64,000 nt of DNA, from the NCBI RefSeq assembly GCF_023707985.1, contig NZ_BRCF01000010.1:27842-91841 (forward strand), given 5' to 3'. Shown one piece after another: positions 1 through 8,934 of this stretch. The translations under genes and the position numbers were made by a program. The notes below the pieces were generated by a model, which saw only the letters and a list, made by a program, of their open reading frames with translations, was not told the DNA's origin and searched no databases. This stretch comes from Sporosarcina sp. NCCP-2716 (GTDB taxonomy: Bacteria > Bacillota > Bacilli > Bacillales_A > Planococcaceae). The stretch's first letter is position 1, and every line of letters starts with the position of its first letter.

Positions 1-1
1 A

Positions 2-448
2 GGGCTGCTGACGCTAGAAGGATGGGCACGTGACGGCTTGATCGATGAACAGATCGCTCACAACATCGGCATCAGTCGTTCCACGCTGAATGACTGGAAG
101 CTGAAATACCCGGACATATCGGACGCCTTAAAGAGAGGCAAGGAAGTGGTTGACCGGCAAGTGGAGAACGCACTGTTGAAGAATGCCCTCGGCTTCCAGT
201 ACGACGAAGTGACCCGGGAAAACGTGTGGGACGAGGACAAGCAGGTGCACCGCATGACGGTCACCAAGGTGGTCACGAAGGAAGTGAAGCCAGATACCAC
301 CGCCCAGATCTTCTGGCTGAAGAACCGCAAGCCGAACGAATGGCGCGACAAGCGGGACATCGAGCACTCCGGTACTGTACAGAACAACGTGGACCTGTCT
401 GCTCTGTCAGTTGAGGAGTTGAGAAACCTTGCCAACATTGACGATTGA
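2..448 (+). CDS. terS: Phage terminase small subunit, 5' end cut by window edge
   Basis: DNA-recognition subunit of the packaging motor. The frame is open to the left edge, and the first residues (GLLTLEGWARDGLIDEQIA) match the usual N-terminus of small terminases with a helix-turn-helix, so the true start lies just outside the window and the TTG at 38 is not the start. The helix-turn-helix is visible as IAHNIGISRSTLNDWKLKY. The C-terminal part (KPDTTAQIFWLKNRKPNEW) is typical of small terminases in Firmicute prophages. It overlaps the large subunit gene by 20 bases, which implies translational coupling. Confidence 0.85.
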   Translation, partial: GLLTLEGWARDGLIDEQIAHNIGISRSTLNDWKLKYPDISDALKRGKEVVDRQVENALLKNALGFQYDEVTRENVWDEDKQVHRMTVTKVVTKEVKPDTTAQIFWLKNRKPNEWRDKRDIEHSGTVQNNVDLSALSVEELRNLANIDD

Positions 449-1889
449 GCAGCGGGCGGCACTTGCGGAGATGGCACAGAACGAACTGGCAAAGCGCTCC
501 TACCGAGATTATGTGGTTCGTGTTCATCACGGCAGCTTCCAACACTTCCGTCACACCGAGCTCGTCTGCGAGACCCTGCAGCGGATTGCAGATGGGGAAG
601 AGCTGTCCGTCCTGATCGAGATGCCACCGCGGCACGGGAAGTCGATGACCGTCACCGAGACATTCCCCAGCTATTACATCGGCCGCAACCCAGACAAACG
701 GGTTATTGCAGCTGCCTATTCAGATGGACTCGCAACGAAGTTCGGTCGATTGAACCGGAACAAGTTCAGCGAGTTCTCTTTTTTGTTTGGAGAAGACTTG
801 TCCGATTCCAACAGCGCGACGAAAGACTGGGGCGTGGAGGGAAAGCGAGGCGGCATGATCTCCACAGGAATCGGCGGCTCTATCACCGGTCAGGGTGCGG
901 ATCTTATGATTATCGACGACCCGGTGAAGAACGCTGAGGAAGCTGCCTCGAAAGTCATGCGGGAAAAGATATGGAGCGAATGGGAGTCCACGCTGTCCAC
1001 TCGTCTACATAAAGGCGCCTCGCTCATCGTGATCATGACTCGCTGGCATGAAGACGATCTGATTGGCCGGCTGCTGAAGAAGAGTCCGCGAAAGTGGGTC
1101 CGGCTCCGACTGCCTGCAATCGCAGAAGACGAGGATGATCTGCTCGGGCGAACAGAAGGCGAGCCGCTTTGTCCGGAACTAGGCTTTGACGAGCAGTGGG
1201 CTGCAGACAAGAAGACGGAGGTCGGAACCCGTACCTGGTCCTCACTGTACCAGCAACGGCCGACACCAGACGGCGGGGCTATCTTTAAGCGAGAGTGGAT
1301 CCGATTCTATGTTCGCGACAAAGAGACGCACCGGGAACACCGATTGAGCGATGACGTGCTGATCATGCCGCGCGTCTGGGATAAGCAAGCGCATTCCTGG
1401 GACTGCACCTTCAAGGGCACCAACACTAGTGACTATGTGGCCGGTCAGGTATGGGGCAAGAGGGACGCGAACTTCTTCCTGCTCGACCGCCGTAAAGAGC
1501 GCATGGGATTCTCTGACACGATAAAAGCGATCAGGCAGATGGCCGACAAGTGGCCGAAAGCAAAAGCGAAATACGTGGAAGACAAAGCAAACGGGCCGGC
1601 GGTCATCGAGATGCTGAAAGACGAAATCAGCGGCATCATTGCGGTCAATCCGGAAGGCGGGAAGGAGACACGGGCAAACGCCGTGTCTCCTCTTTTTGAA
1701 GCCGGTAACGTTTACCTGCCTCACCCGCTCATCGCACCGTGGGTAGAGGAACTGATTGAGGAACTCGTCAGCTTCCCAAATGCCGCGCATGATGACGAGG
1801 TAGACGCCTGTACTCAGGCATTGAATCAGCTGTTCTCCGTCAAGAGCAATCCGCTCGATCGCTACAAAAAAATGATGGGAAGGGGGTAA
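429..1889 (+). CDS. terL: Phage terminase large subunit (TerL)
   Basis: ATPase-nuclease that drives DNA into the prohead and cuts it. The 486-residue length is normal. A Walker A-like loop PPRHGKS lies near residues 66-72 and Walker B LMIIDD near 159-164. The C-terminal RNase H-like nuclease begins around SWDCTFKG (Asp near 324), with later acidic residues in KYVEDKANG and HDDEVDA. The start is a TTG inside terS, so translation is probably coupled. The portal gene follows 4 bases later. Confidence 0.93.
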   Translation: MPTLTIEQRAALAEMAQNELAKRSYRDYVVRVHHGSFQHFRHTELVCETLQRIADGEELSVLIEMPPRHGKSMTVTETFPSYYIGRNPDKRVIAAAYSDGLATKFGRLNRNKFSEFSFLFGEDLSDSNSATKDWGVEGKRGGMISTGIGGSITGQGADLMIIDDPVKNAEEAASKVMREKIWSEWESTLSTRLHKGASLIVIMTRWHEDDLIGRLLKKSPRKWVRLRLPAIAEDEDDLLGRTEGEPLCPELGFDEQWAADKKTEVGTRTWSSLYQQRPTPDGGAIFKREWIRFYVRDKETHREHRLSDDVLIMPRVWDKQAHSWDCTFKGTNTSDYVAGQVWGKRDANFFLLDRRKERMGFSDTIKAIRQMADKWPKAKAKYVEDKANGPAVIEMLKDEISGIIAVNPEGGKETRANAVSPLFEAGNVYLPHPLIAPWVEELIEELVSFPNAAHDDEVDACTQALNQLFSVKSNPLDRYKKMMGRG

Positions 1890-1893
1890 GGCT

Positions 1894-3240
1894 ATGCGGA
1901 CAATCGATCGAGCACGAAAACAAATGCGCACCGACTTCATGGCGGCGCCCGGTAAAGGATATGGGAAAGACGCGCTGTCCCGGCAGGAACCTGGCTTCCG
2001 CCGGGGGTTGACGGATGCCGATATCTCCGAAATGTACGCGACCAATCGGATCGTGCAGAATATCATCGAGATTCCAGCCGAGGACATGACCCGCAATTGG
2101 TTCACCCTCCGGATGGATGACGAAAAACTGAAGCGGAATATCATGAGCAAGCTGGCTGACCTGAATGCTCGAGAAGCATTTAAGAAGATGCGGGTATTTG
2201 AGCGGTTGAGGGGCGATGGGTTCATCTCTCTCGGGGTAACGCAGAGCAGCCAATTCCAACTGTCCGATCGCTTAGATGAGACGAAGCTGAAGCGCGTCGA
2301 TTACATCCATGCATTCAGCGGCCAGAAGGTAACAGATTTTATCCTGAATGACGACATGTTCAGCCCTCAATTCGGGCAGGTCGAGACCTTCAAAATGAAG
2401 CGCCGAAATAACAACGGAATCATCCTTCCAAATAACGGAGAGACGTTGGTACACTCTTCCCGTCTTTTGCACGACCAGTCCAGGAGGCTGGAAGACGAGC
2501 ACCGCGGGCAGTCCCTGCTTGAACCGCTGTACGATATTATCACGGTGCTGGATACGTCCTTGTGGTCCGTAGGTCAGATCCTCTATGACTATGCCTTCAA
2601 AATCTACAAGTCCGAAGGCATTGAGGACATGAACCCGGAGGAGAAAAACGAGCTATCCATGTTGATGGACTACATGTTCCGCACCGAAGCGCTTGCCATC
2701 ATCGGCAGTAAGGAAGAACTGAAGAAGGAGTCCACCAATACGGCCGGTCTGAAGGACATGCTGGACTACACTTGGGACATGCTGTCCGCTGCTGCACGGA
2801 TGCCGAAGTCGGTCATTAAGGGACAGGAGGCGGGCACCATTACGGGCGCGCAGTATGACGTGATGAACTACTATGTACGGATCGCGGCCCACCAGGAAAA
2901 CGAACTGAAGCCGAATCTCGAGCGCCTCATCCGTCTTCTCATGATGGCGGAAGATGAACTCGGAGGGCGTATCGATCCTAATTCGTTAGAGTGGGAAATC
3001 AAGTTCAATCCGCTCTGGCAGGTCGACCCAAAGACGGATGCAGAGATCCGGAAGATTCAGGCCCAGACCGATGAAATTTACTTGAAAGGCGGCGTCCTTC
3101 TTACTGATGAGCTGCGGGAAACGCGCTTCGGCCAGTTCGGTCTGACAGACGAAATGAAATACAGCGGCGATGCAGAGGACCTTGAGCGTATTGCTCGCGA
3201 GGTCTATTCGGCGTGGGAGGAGAACGGCAGCCATGGCTAA
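1894..3240 (+). CDS. Phage portal protein, DUF1073 family
   Basis: Ring-forming vertex protein through which DNA enters and leaves the head. The 448-residue sequence resembles the DUF1073 portal family: an N-terminal region (YATNRIVQNIIEIPAEDMTR), a conserved loop around SRLLHDQSRR, and the helical stretch ending in MPKSVIKGQEAGTITGAQYD. Its place between the large terminase and a MuF-like head gene fits. The ATG is preceded by GGAAGGGGGTAAGG. It overlaps the next gene by 8 bases. Confidence 0.88.
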   Translation: MRTIDRARKQMRTDFMAAPGKGYGKDALSRQEPGFRRGLTDADISEMYATNRIVQNIIEIPAEDMTRNWFTLRMDDEKLKRNIMSKLADLNAREAFKKMRVFERLRGDGFISLGVTQSSQFQLSDRLDETKLKRVDYIHAFSGQKVTDFILNDDMFSPQFGQVETFKMKRRNNNGIILPNNGETLVHSSRLLHDQSRRLEDEHRGQSLLEPLYDIITVLDTSLWSVGQILYDYAFKIYKSEGIEDMNPEEKNELSMLMDYMFRTEALAIIGSKEELKKESTNTAGLKDMLDYTWDMLSAAARMPKSVIKGQEAGTITGAQYDVMNYYVRIAAHQENELKPNLERLIRLLMMAEDELGGRIDPNSLEWEIKFNPLWQVDPKTDAEIRKIQAQTDEIYLKGGVLLTDELRETRFGQFGLTDEMKYSGDAEDLERIAREVYSAWEENGSHG

Positions 3241-4021
3241 GTTCGTGCCGCCGACACGCTTTCCAGACGCTGCTACCGTGCAATACAGCAGAGATATGAA
3301 GAAGATGGTACGGGAGCTTCGGAAAACGGTCCTCCGTGTTTTTGATGACGATATCGGGCCTGCGGTGCTCCAGTACCAAAGAGGACTGAAGCAGGACGCG
3401 CTGCGAAATGATGGCCCGCTGGATGTTATCAGTCGAGCCCTGCAGCTGATCAGGGGGCTGTCGCTCGGCATCTTTTCAAATGCTGCCGTTGAACAAGCTG
3501 CCTCCCGGTTCCTGTATACAGTGAACGAGTTCAGCGCGACGCAGGCGCGGGAGCAGGGCGCCATCAAGTCCATCGATCCGACAGTCAACGAGCCGTGGCT
3601 GGACGAATTTATCCGCTCGGCCATCAGGGAGAATGTCGGCTATATTCAAAAGCTGCCGGCTGATCACCTGTCGGCCATCGAATCGATCGTCTACCAGGGC
3701 ACCAAGAACGGGACAAGCACCAAGGAAATCCGTCAGCAGATTGTCGCTCAGGCAGGGGTGACGGAGAACCGGGCCGAGTTCATTGCGGTCGACCAGGCGG
3801 GCTCCGTCTTCGGTCAGATGACAGCGCGGCGCCATATCGAAATGGGAGCGCCGAAGTTCCGCTGGAAGTCGTCTAAGGATGAGCGCGTGCGCGAGCGTCA
3901 CCGAGAACTGGACGGCCAGGTCTTTTCGTATGAGGATCCGCCGGCAGAAGGATTGCCAGGCACGCCATTCCGCTGCCGTTGTGTTGCGCAGGCAGTATTT
4001 GATGATGAGGAGGATGCATGA
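3233..4021 (+). CDS. Minor head protein, SPP1 gp7/Mu gpF-like (MuF domain)
   Basis: Head morphogenesis protein present in few copies at the portal. The ATG at 3233 (MAKFVPPTRFPD) is chosen over an upstream in-frame codon because GGGAGGAG lies about 10 bases before it. The C-terminal part carries the MuF signature: WKSSKDERVRERHRELDGQ near residues 210-230 and the Cys-containing PFRCRCVAQAV at the end. The N-terminal half is helical. There is no toxin-like extension beyond the MuF domain, unlike some relatives. It ends in an ATGA overlap with the next gene. Confidence 0.85.
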   Translation: MAKFVPPTRFPDAATVQYSRDMKKMVRELRKTVLRVFDDDIGPAVLQYQRGLKQDALRNDGPLDVISRALQLIRGLSLGIFSNAAVEQAASRFLYTVNEFSATQAREQGAIKSIDPTVNEPWLDEFIRSAIRENVGYIQKLPADHLSAIESIVYQGTKNGTSTKEIRQQIVAQAGVTENRAEFIAVDQAGSVFGQMTARRHIEMGAPKFRWKSSKDERVRERHRELDGQVFSYEDPPAEGLPGTPFRCRCVAQAVFDDEEDA

Positions 4022-4311
4022 TGAGTAGATACAGAAAAAAGCAGGTTGTCGTAGAAGCGGTGCAATTCAATGGCGAAAATCATCGTGAGATTTTGAGTTT
4101 TATTTATCCCGATTTGACCGGTTCCGACTTATCTGGAGCTGAAAGAATGAGACTTCCAATTGTCATTGAGACATTAGAAGGAACTATGACTGTCCGAGAA
4201 GGGGATTTCGTCATCAAAGGCGTGCAAGGCGAATTCTATCCGTGTAAGCCGGACATCTTCCGACAAACATATGAACTTGTCGAAGGAAATGGATGTTACA
4301 GAGAGGGATGA
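4021..4311 (+). CDS. Small conserved phage protein with GDFVIKGVQGEFYPCKPDIF motif
   Basis: A 96-residue protein of unknown biochemical role. Its closing segment GDFVIKGVQGEFYPCKPDIF is recurrent in small proteins of phages of Gram-positive hosts. Two ATG codons stand in tandem. The one at 4021 is preferred because AGGAGG (4008-4013) is then 7 bases away. Its base use is more AT-rich than the flanking head genes, suggesting a mobile insertion between the MuF and protease genes. I cannot assign a function. Confidence 0.65.
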   Translation: MSRYRKKQVVVEAVQFNGENHREILSFIYPDLTGSDLSGAERMRLPIVIETLEGTMTVREGDFVIKGVQGEFYPCKPDIFRQTYELVEGNGCYREG

Positions 4312-4340
4312 ACAGCAAGCCAGAAAGGGGGTGAGAAAGT

Positions 4341-5444
4341 GTGAAGAAACAGCGATATGATCGCATGATGATTACAGACGCCATGATCGAGGAGCGGCCG
4401 GACGGTTTTCTGACTGTCGATGTGCCGATCACCCGACCTGGCGTTTTTCCGTATCAGCGGAACGATGGAACGATCCAGATGGAAGCCAAGCTGCCGGAGG
4501 AAATCTTCAGTGATCTGACGATTACCTCCGCCCGGGCGAAGCCGGTCACCGATCAGCACCCGCCGGAGCCGGTGACGCTCGAGAATATCACCCGGTACAG
4601 CCGGGGCATGAGCCATACAGACAGCCGCGTAGAAAACGGCATGCTGAAAGTGTCGGTGACCATCACAGACCAGGCGCTGATCGAGCGGGTCCGATCGGGA
4701 GACCAGCGGGAAATCAGTATCGGTTTCCTGAGTGATGTGATTGAGGAACCCGGCTCCTATCAGGGAGAGGCGTACCAGTACGCGCAGCGCAACATCGACA
4801 TCAATCACATTGCAGTGGTTGAGCGGGGACGGGCCGGCTCACAAGTCTCCATTCGGGCCGATTCGGACGCATGGCAGATTGATGAAACAGACCAATCAAA
4901 AGGAGGAAACGGAATGGCAACTTACAAGATTGATGGCAAGGATTACGAAGTAGATTCGGCGGTGAAATCCTTCATGGAAGCACAGGCGGCCAAGTTGGAA
5001 ACTGCTACTACCAAGGCAAGGGATATGGACACGCTGCAGGGGCGCTATGACGCCCTGGAAACGAAGCTGCAGGCTAAAGAGACGGAGCTGGAGGACGCTA
5101 AGAAAAAGCAGCTGTCCGCCGACGAACTCGACAAGCAGGTGGAAGCTCGCGTGATGCTCATCAGTGGTGCGAAAACGTTGCTCGGTGATTCCTTCGAGTT
5201 TACCGGCAAGTCCGAACGCGAAATCAAAGAAGCCGTCATCACGAAAGCAAAACCGGATTTCAAGGCGGATGGGAAGTCAGACGAATACGTGAACGCCTTC
5301 TACGATGCCACAGTGGAGCAGTCGGCTACAGCTGGTTTTGGATCGACTGGCGCCAACCATCTCTTCTCAGGTGACAGCCGGACGACAGACAGCCAGAAGA
5401 TCTCTGATCTGAAAGCCAAGCGTATGAATATGAACGCACAATAA
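4341..5444 (+). CDS. Prohead protease fused to scaffold (DUF2213-like)
   Basis: Combined maturation protease and scaffolding protein, 367 residues. The N-terminal about 170 residues form the protease part. His73 (VTDQHPPEP) and Ser126 (REISIGFLSD) resemble the His/Ser pair of HK97-type S78 proteases; that catalytic assignment is inference. From about residue 190 the chain becomes charged and helical (YDALETKLQAKETELEDAKK), like a scaffold coiled coil. It starts at GTG 4341 after AAAGGGGGTGAG. A second strong start inside the frame at 4914 is listed separately. The cement and capsid genes follow. Confidence 0.8.
   Translation: MKKQRYDRMMITDAMIEERPDGFLTVDVPITRPGVFPYQRNDGTIQMEAKLPEEIFSDLTITSARAKPVTDQHPPEPVTLENITRYSRGMSHTDSRVENGMLKVSVTITDQALIERVRSGDQREISIGFLSDVIEEPGSYQGEAYQYAQRNIDINHIAVVERGRAGSQVSIRADSDAWQIDETDQSKGGNGMATYKIDGKDYEVDSAVKSFMEAQAAKLETATTKARDMDTLQGRYDALETKLQAKETELEDAKKKQLSADELDKQVEARVMLISGAKTLLGDSFEFTGKSEREIKEAVITKAKPDFKADGKSDEYVNAFYDATVEQSATAGFGSTGANHLFSGDSRTTDSQKISDLKAKRMNMNAQ
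4914..5444 (+). CDS. Nested scaffolding protein from an internal in-frame start
   Basis: Within the protease/scaffold frame, codon 192 is an ATG (MATYKIDGKDYEVDS) preceded by AAAAGGAGG at 4898-4906 with a 7-base spacer. This is at least as good as any site in the operon. It sits exactly at the protease-scaffold junction and would give a 176-residue scaffold without protease, as lambda Nu3 is made from inside gene C. The internal signal is seen in the sequence; separate production is inferred. Confidence 0.6.
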   Translation: MATYKIDGKDYEVDSAVKSFMEAQAAKLETATTKARDMDTLQGRYDALETKLQAKETELEDAKKKQLSADELDKQVEARVMLISGAKTLLGDSFEFTGKSEREIKEAVITKAKPDFKADGKSDEYVNAFYDATVEQSATAGFGSTGANHLFSGDSRTTDSQKISDLKAKRMNMNAQ

Positions 5445-5461
5445 CAGAGGAGGAATCATCC

Positions 5462-5920
5462 ATGATTACACAATACGACAAGTACATGCCGGAAGCGTCG
5501 CACGCCGGGAAGATTGCAAACTACCAGGACTACCAGGCGGACACGAAGCCTGCCAGCGAAAAGATTCCGTTTGGCGCAGCCTTGCAGCTGACTGCCGACG
5601 GAGAATCAGTCTCTACTGTCAAAACGGGAGGCAAGCCGGTCGGCATCGCCCTGGCTAGTGAGGTCCACGACTGGATCAACAACGAGGACGATCAGCACTA
5701 CAAGCAATTTAACCCTGTTGCCGTAGTCCGCAAAGGGACTATTTGGGTCCGGGTTGGCGAGGACGTCATCGCTGGCGAGGAAGCGAATGTCAACCCGGAG
5801 GACGGCCGCTTTTATGCAGCCGACACGGCGACGGTGAATACGATCAAGTTCCCGACTGCCGTCTTTAAGACGAAAGCGAAACTTGGCGGACTGGCTCAAC
5901 TGCAAATCAACTTGCCATAA
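5462..5920 (+). CDS. Capsid cement/decoration protein (Gp24-like)
   Basis: Structural cement protein that stabilises the capsid surface. The 152-residue sequence is beta-rich with little helix. The segment around FNPVAVVRKGTIWVRVGEDV resembles decoration proteins encoded between scaffold and major capsid genes. The ATG has AGAGGAGG upstream. Position (protease/scaffold, this gene, major capsid) is the strongest argument. Confidence 0.75.
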   Translation: MITQYDKYMPEASHAGKIANYQDYQADTKPASEKIPFGAALQLTADGESVSTVKTGGKPVGIALASEVHDWINNEDDQHYKQFNPVAVVRKGTIWVRVGEDVIAGEEANVNPEDGRFYAADTATVNTIKFPTAVFKTKAKLGGLAQLQINLP

Positions 5921-5949
5921 GGCAGACACAAAATGGAGGAGTGACACAC

Positions 5950-6825
5950 ATGATTATCAGACCACAAGATCTTGAAGCAATCGACAGCGTTGTCTATGAG
6001 CCGAACAAGGAAGAGCTCATCGGGCGAACGCTTTTTAACGTGAACAGCAACGTGCCGGCCGGCGCAGAAACGTATGGCTATGACGTCATGACCCGCAGCG
6101 GATCGGCAAAAATTCTTGCTGCCGGTGCAGACGATATTCCACTCGTTGACGCGGACAAAAAGCGGCAGACGGTCAACATCTACTCGATCGCCGCTGCCAT
6201 CCGATACAGCGTCCAGGAATTGCGTCAGGGACAGATGGCCGGAACTCCGATCGATAGCGCGAAAGCGATCATTGCTCGCCGGGCGATCGCGGAGAAAGAA
6301 AACCGCATCATCTGGCACGGCGACAAGGCGTACAACATCCCCGGCGTCGTGAATGCTACTGGTATTCAGGTGCTGGCGGTGCCGACCGGTACGGGTGCTT
6401 CAACAAAATGGGCAGACAAGACAGGACGCGAGATCGTAGCAGATCTGCGGAAAGCCCGCTCCCTCGTCAACCGGCTGCCAGGCCATCAGGCGAATACGCT
6501 CGTTCTGACACCAGCAGGCATGGAAGCTCTTGAGGCGGAATACAACGCAAATACTGACAAGACCATCCTGGAATACATCCGCAACCAGAACTGGTTCACG
6601 AACATCGTGGCGACGTCTGATTTGGAAAAGCAGGGCGACGCGGAATCTGATTGTTTCCTGGTGATGGACAACAATCCAGCTGTCCTGGAAATCGTCATTC
6701 CGATGGACATCCAGCGTCATCCGGAAGAGTACAAGTTCCCGAACTACAAAGTGCCTTTTGAGGAGCGCATCGCCGGCGCGGTCGTTCGTTATCCAATGGC
6801 AATCGTGAGAGGAGATGGCATCTGA
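5950..6825 (+). CDS. Major capsid protein, DUF2184 family
   Basis: Main shell protein, HK97 fold expected. The ATG at 5950 (MIIRPQDLEAIDS) is preferred over the GTG at 5941 because GGAGGA (5935-5940) is 9 bases before it and would touch the GTG. The 291 residues are typical of DUF2184 capsid proteins. It has the usual FNVNSNVPAGAETYGYD start region and ends in KVPFEERIAGAVVRYPMAI. The stop overlaps the next ATG. Confidence 0.85.
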   Translation: MIIRPQDLEAIDSVVYEPNKEELIGRTLFNVNSNVPAGAETYGYDVMTRSGSAKILAAGADDIPLVDADKKRQTVNIYSIAAAIRYSVQELRQGQMAGTPIDSAKAIIARRAIAEKENRIIWHGDKAYNIPGVVNATGIQVLAVPTGTGASTKWADKTGREIVADLRKARSLVNRLPGHQANTLVLTPAGMEALEAEYNANTDKTILEYIRNQNWFTNIVATSDLEKQGDAESDCFLVMDNNPAVLEIVIPMDIQRHPEEYKFPNYKVPFEERIAGAVVRYPMAIVRGDGI

Positions 6826-7136
6826 TGATCGTACAAAACAAGGGAAATTTCGTCCGTCATGCTGCCGGCGTCACGCTGATTCCCGGCGCCAATGAAATCA
6901 CTGAGGAGCAGTGGGAGGCATACCGCGCCCACCCGCTCGCCAGTGCGCTGATCAAGAAGGGGGAAGTCGAAGCAAAGGAAACCTTCGGCAGCCTGTCTGC
7001 AGCGGATGCGATCGACTTGGCGAAAGACACGTTCGACATGGAAGTGCTCGAGCAGATGAAGCTGCATGAAAAGCGCACGACCGTCCTGAAAGCGATTGAT
7101 GAGCAAATTTCGGAGCTGCAGCAAGAAGGGGAGTGA
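6825..7136 (+). CDS. Small head-region phage protein, unknown function
   Basis: A 103-residue protein starting in a TGATG overlap with the capsid gene. The first half (GNFVRHAAGVTLIPGANEIT) is beta-like. The second half is a charged helix. Similar short proteins with a C-terminal helix sit after the capsid gene in many Firmicute phages and may have a connector or assembly role. No catalytic motif is visible. Confidence 0.6.
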   Translation: MIVQNKGNFVRHAAGVTLIPGANEITEEQWEAYRAHPLASALIKKGEVEAKETFGSLSAADAIDLAKDTFDMEVLEQMKLHEKRTTVLKAIDEQISELQQEGE

Positions 7137-7141
7137 CCTGG

Positions 7142-7489
7142 ATGATTGAACCACTGACAACTGCCGAGCGCGTGAAGGCGATTGCCAAACATCTGAATGC
7201 TCTCACCGATGATCAGGTGTCCGTGTTGATCGAAGACGCATCGGCAGAGGTGGTCGCGCTGCCGGTGAAAGAGGAATTCAAGGAGCGCCTGGCGCGGTAC
7301 CTGGCCGCCCATTACGGCTCGCTTAACATACGTCAGGCTCAATCAGAGACCGTGGGCCCTCTCAAGAGGAGCTACACGTCCGATTCCATCGACCGGAGCA
7401 AGGGGCTGGATGGCACTTCATACGGACAAGAATATCTGCGTCTTCTCAAACTGTATTCGCCGAAGAAGCTGCATTTGACGGTGCTCTGA
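7142..7489 (+). CDS. Head-tail connector protein, DUF4054-like
   Basis: A 115-residue helical protein. The ATG at 7142 lies 9 bases after AAGGGGAG; a GTG at 7133 is too close to it. The segment KERLARYLAAHYGSLNIRQ and the tail SYGQEYLRLLKLY are typical of small adaptor proteins that dock on the portal. It overlaps the next gene in a TGATG junction. Confidence 0.7.
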   Translation: MIEPLTTAERVKAIAKHLNALTDDQVSVLIEDASAEVVALPVKEEFKERLARYLAAHYGSLNIRQAQSETVGPLKRSYTSDSIDRSKGLDGTSYGQEYLRLLKLYSPKKLHLTVL

Positions 7490-8121
7490 TGGAGATCCAA
7501 GACGACAGAAGTATGTTGGATGACTTGCTCGCGCGACTGGGGGAAATGGACCAACACTCGCTGGAAATCGGCATCTTTGGCTCGGATGATTCCTTCTATG
7601 CTATGATCGCCAACGTGCACGAATTTGGGATGACGATCAAGCCGAAAAACGGCAAGAATCTCGCCATTCCGGTGCATCGGAAAGCGGTCGGGAAGAGTCC
7701 TCATGACTTCGGAGATGAGTTGCAGCCGATGTTCACGAAGAAGGGCGGCAAGTCCCGTGTGTATGGTCTTGGCGTGAAGACGGGGACGAAGGGCGAAATG
7801 GAGATGTACTTCGTTCTGAAAGAGAGCGTCAACATCCCGGAACGCTCGTTCATCCGCTCGACATTCGATGAAAAGCATGATGAGTGGATGGACTACTTGG
7901 AGCAACTTATCGAGAAGTTGTGTGATCTGGAGCTGACAGCAAAAATGGTGTTCGACCGTCTCGGCTCCCGAATCGCTGAAGACATCCAGGACAAGATGAC
8001 GGATATGCGGAGTCCGAAGAACGCGGCACTGACCGTGCAGAATAAAGGCTCGAGCAATCCGCTTATCGACACCGGTCAGCTGCGGCGGCGAGTGACTTGG
8101 AAGGTGGTGAGCAGGCGATGA
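7489..8121 (+). CDS. Virion morphogenesis / neck protein (HK97 gp10- or Mu gpG-like)
   Basis: A 210-residue protein. HEFGMTIKP near residue 45 and PERSFIRSTFDEK near residue 117 are the conserved parts of the gp10/gpG-like neck families. The C-terminal NPLIDTGQLRRRVTWKV is a clear hallmark of that superfamily. It probably helps close the head or attach the tail. It starts by coupling to the connector gene and ends in a 4-base overlap with the next ATG. Confidence 0.75.
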   Translation: MEIQDDRSMLDDLLARLGEMDQHSLEIGIFGSDDSFYAMIANVHEFGMTIKPKNGKNLAIPVHRKAVGKSPHDFGDELQPMFTKKGGKSRVYGLGVKTGTKGEMEMYFVLKESVNIPERSFIRSTFDEKHDEWMDYLEQLIEKLCDLELTAKMVFDRLGSRIAEDIQDKMTDMRSPKNAALTVQNKGSSNPLIDTGQLRRRVTWKVVSRR

Positions 8122-8480
8122 TGTTTCAGTTTCAGGATATGCTGCAGGACTACGAGTCGGATATCGCTATTCTGACGAGCCTGCCCGGAACGAACGGCGG
8201 CTACGACGACGAAACCGGGGAGCCCATTAAGGGGACTCCCGCTACTACGAGCCGCACGGAAGCCAGGGCAGTTGTTCTGCCGTATTCGGCCAATCAGATC
8301 TATCAGTCCGGCGGTCGGCTTACCCAGACCCATCGCCAGCTCATAACGGACCTCGTTCTCCCGACGAAAGCAATCATCGAGCATGCGGGTCTGAAATACT
8401 CGGTGGAGAACAAAACCGGTTACGAAGAGCACGCAGATTTCAGCGTCTACGAATTGAAGTGGGTGAGTGCTTTTGGCTAA
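8118..8480 (+). CDS. Putative head closure protein
   Basis: A 120-residue protein in the slot usually held by the head-completion protein, between the gp10-like and tail-terminator genes. Tandem ATG codons at 8118 and 8121 follow AAGGTGGTGAGCAGG. The sequence has a flexible Gly-rich part (GTNGGYDDETGEPIKG) followed by beta-type segments. The function is inferred from order only. Confidence 0.6.
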   Translation: MMFQFQDMLQDYESDIAILTSLPGTNGGYDDETGEPIKGTPATTSRTEARAVVLPYSANQIYQSGGRLTQTHRQLITDLVLPTKAIIEHAGLKYSVENKTGYEEHADFSVYELKWVSAFG

Positions 8481-8934
8481 CTACTTTGACTATCGTGTCA
8501 TCACCAGTTCACTGATCCAAGCTGTCCGGACGGCGACCGGTTACCCGTGTATCGAAGCCAACGGAACCGGCGAGCAACCTGCTTATCCATTCGCTACGTT
8601 CACGATCACAAGTCCGAAAATCACCATACAGCGTGACGATGAAAACGCTCCGTTTGAGCTCACCGTGTCCCTTACCTGGCACGATGAAAGCTCACTGAGC
8701 GTTTTAAATTTGGCGAAAAAATGTGAGTCCTATTTCAAATCGACTGCCGGCCGTTCTGTCTTCGTCGCAAAAGGCGTGGTCATTGTCGACATCATGGGAT
8801 TCGACCGACGGGACAATTTCATCTCGATCGAGTATGAGCGCATGGCGGGATTTGATGTCTCCATGCGAGTGCTCGATCCATTCTTGGATGAAGTTGATCC
8901 GATCACTCAAATACGAACAAATGGAGGAATTTAG
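8467..8934 (+). CDS. Phage neck / tail terminator protein
   Basis: A 155-residue protein likely to cap the tail tube and join it to the head. It opens with a helix (VITSSLIQAVRTATGYPCIEA) and continues with PYPFATF-like and beta segments, as in tail-terminator families. It starts at GTG 8467 or TTG 8473, both inside the end of the preceding gene. The sheath gene begins directly after it with an ATG at 8935. Confidence 0.65.
   Translation: MLLANYFDYRVITSSLIQAVRTATGYPCIEANGTGEQPAYPFATFTITSPKITIQRDDENAPFELTVSLTWHDESSLSVLNLAKKCESYFKSTAGRSVFVAKGVVIVDIMGFDRRDNFISIEYERMAGFDVSMRVLDPFLDEVDPITQIRTNGGI

Noticed and set aside
3233..4021. MuF-linked polymorphic toxin
   Set aside because: The protein ends directly after the MuF domain; there is no C-terminal toxin extension.
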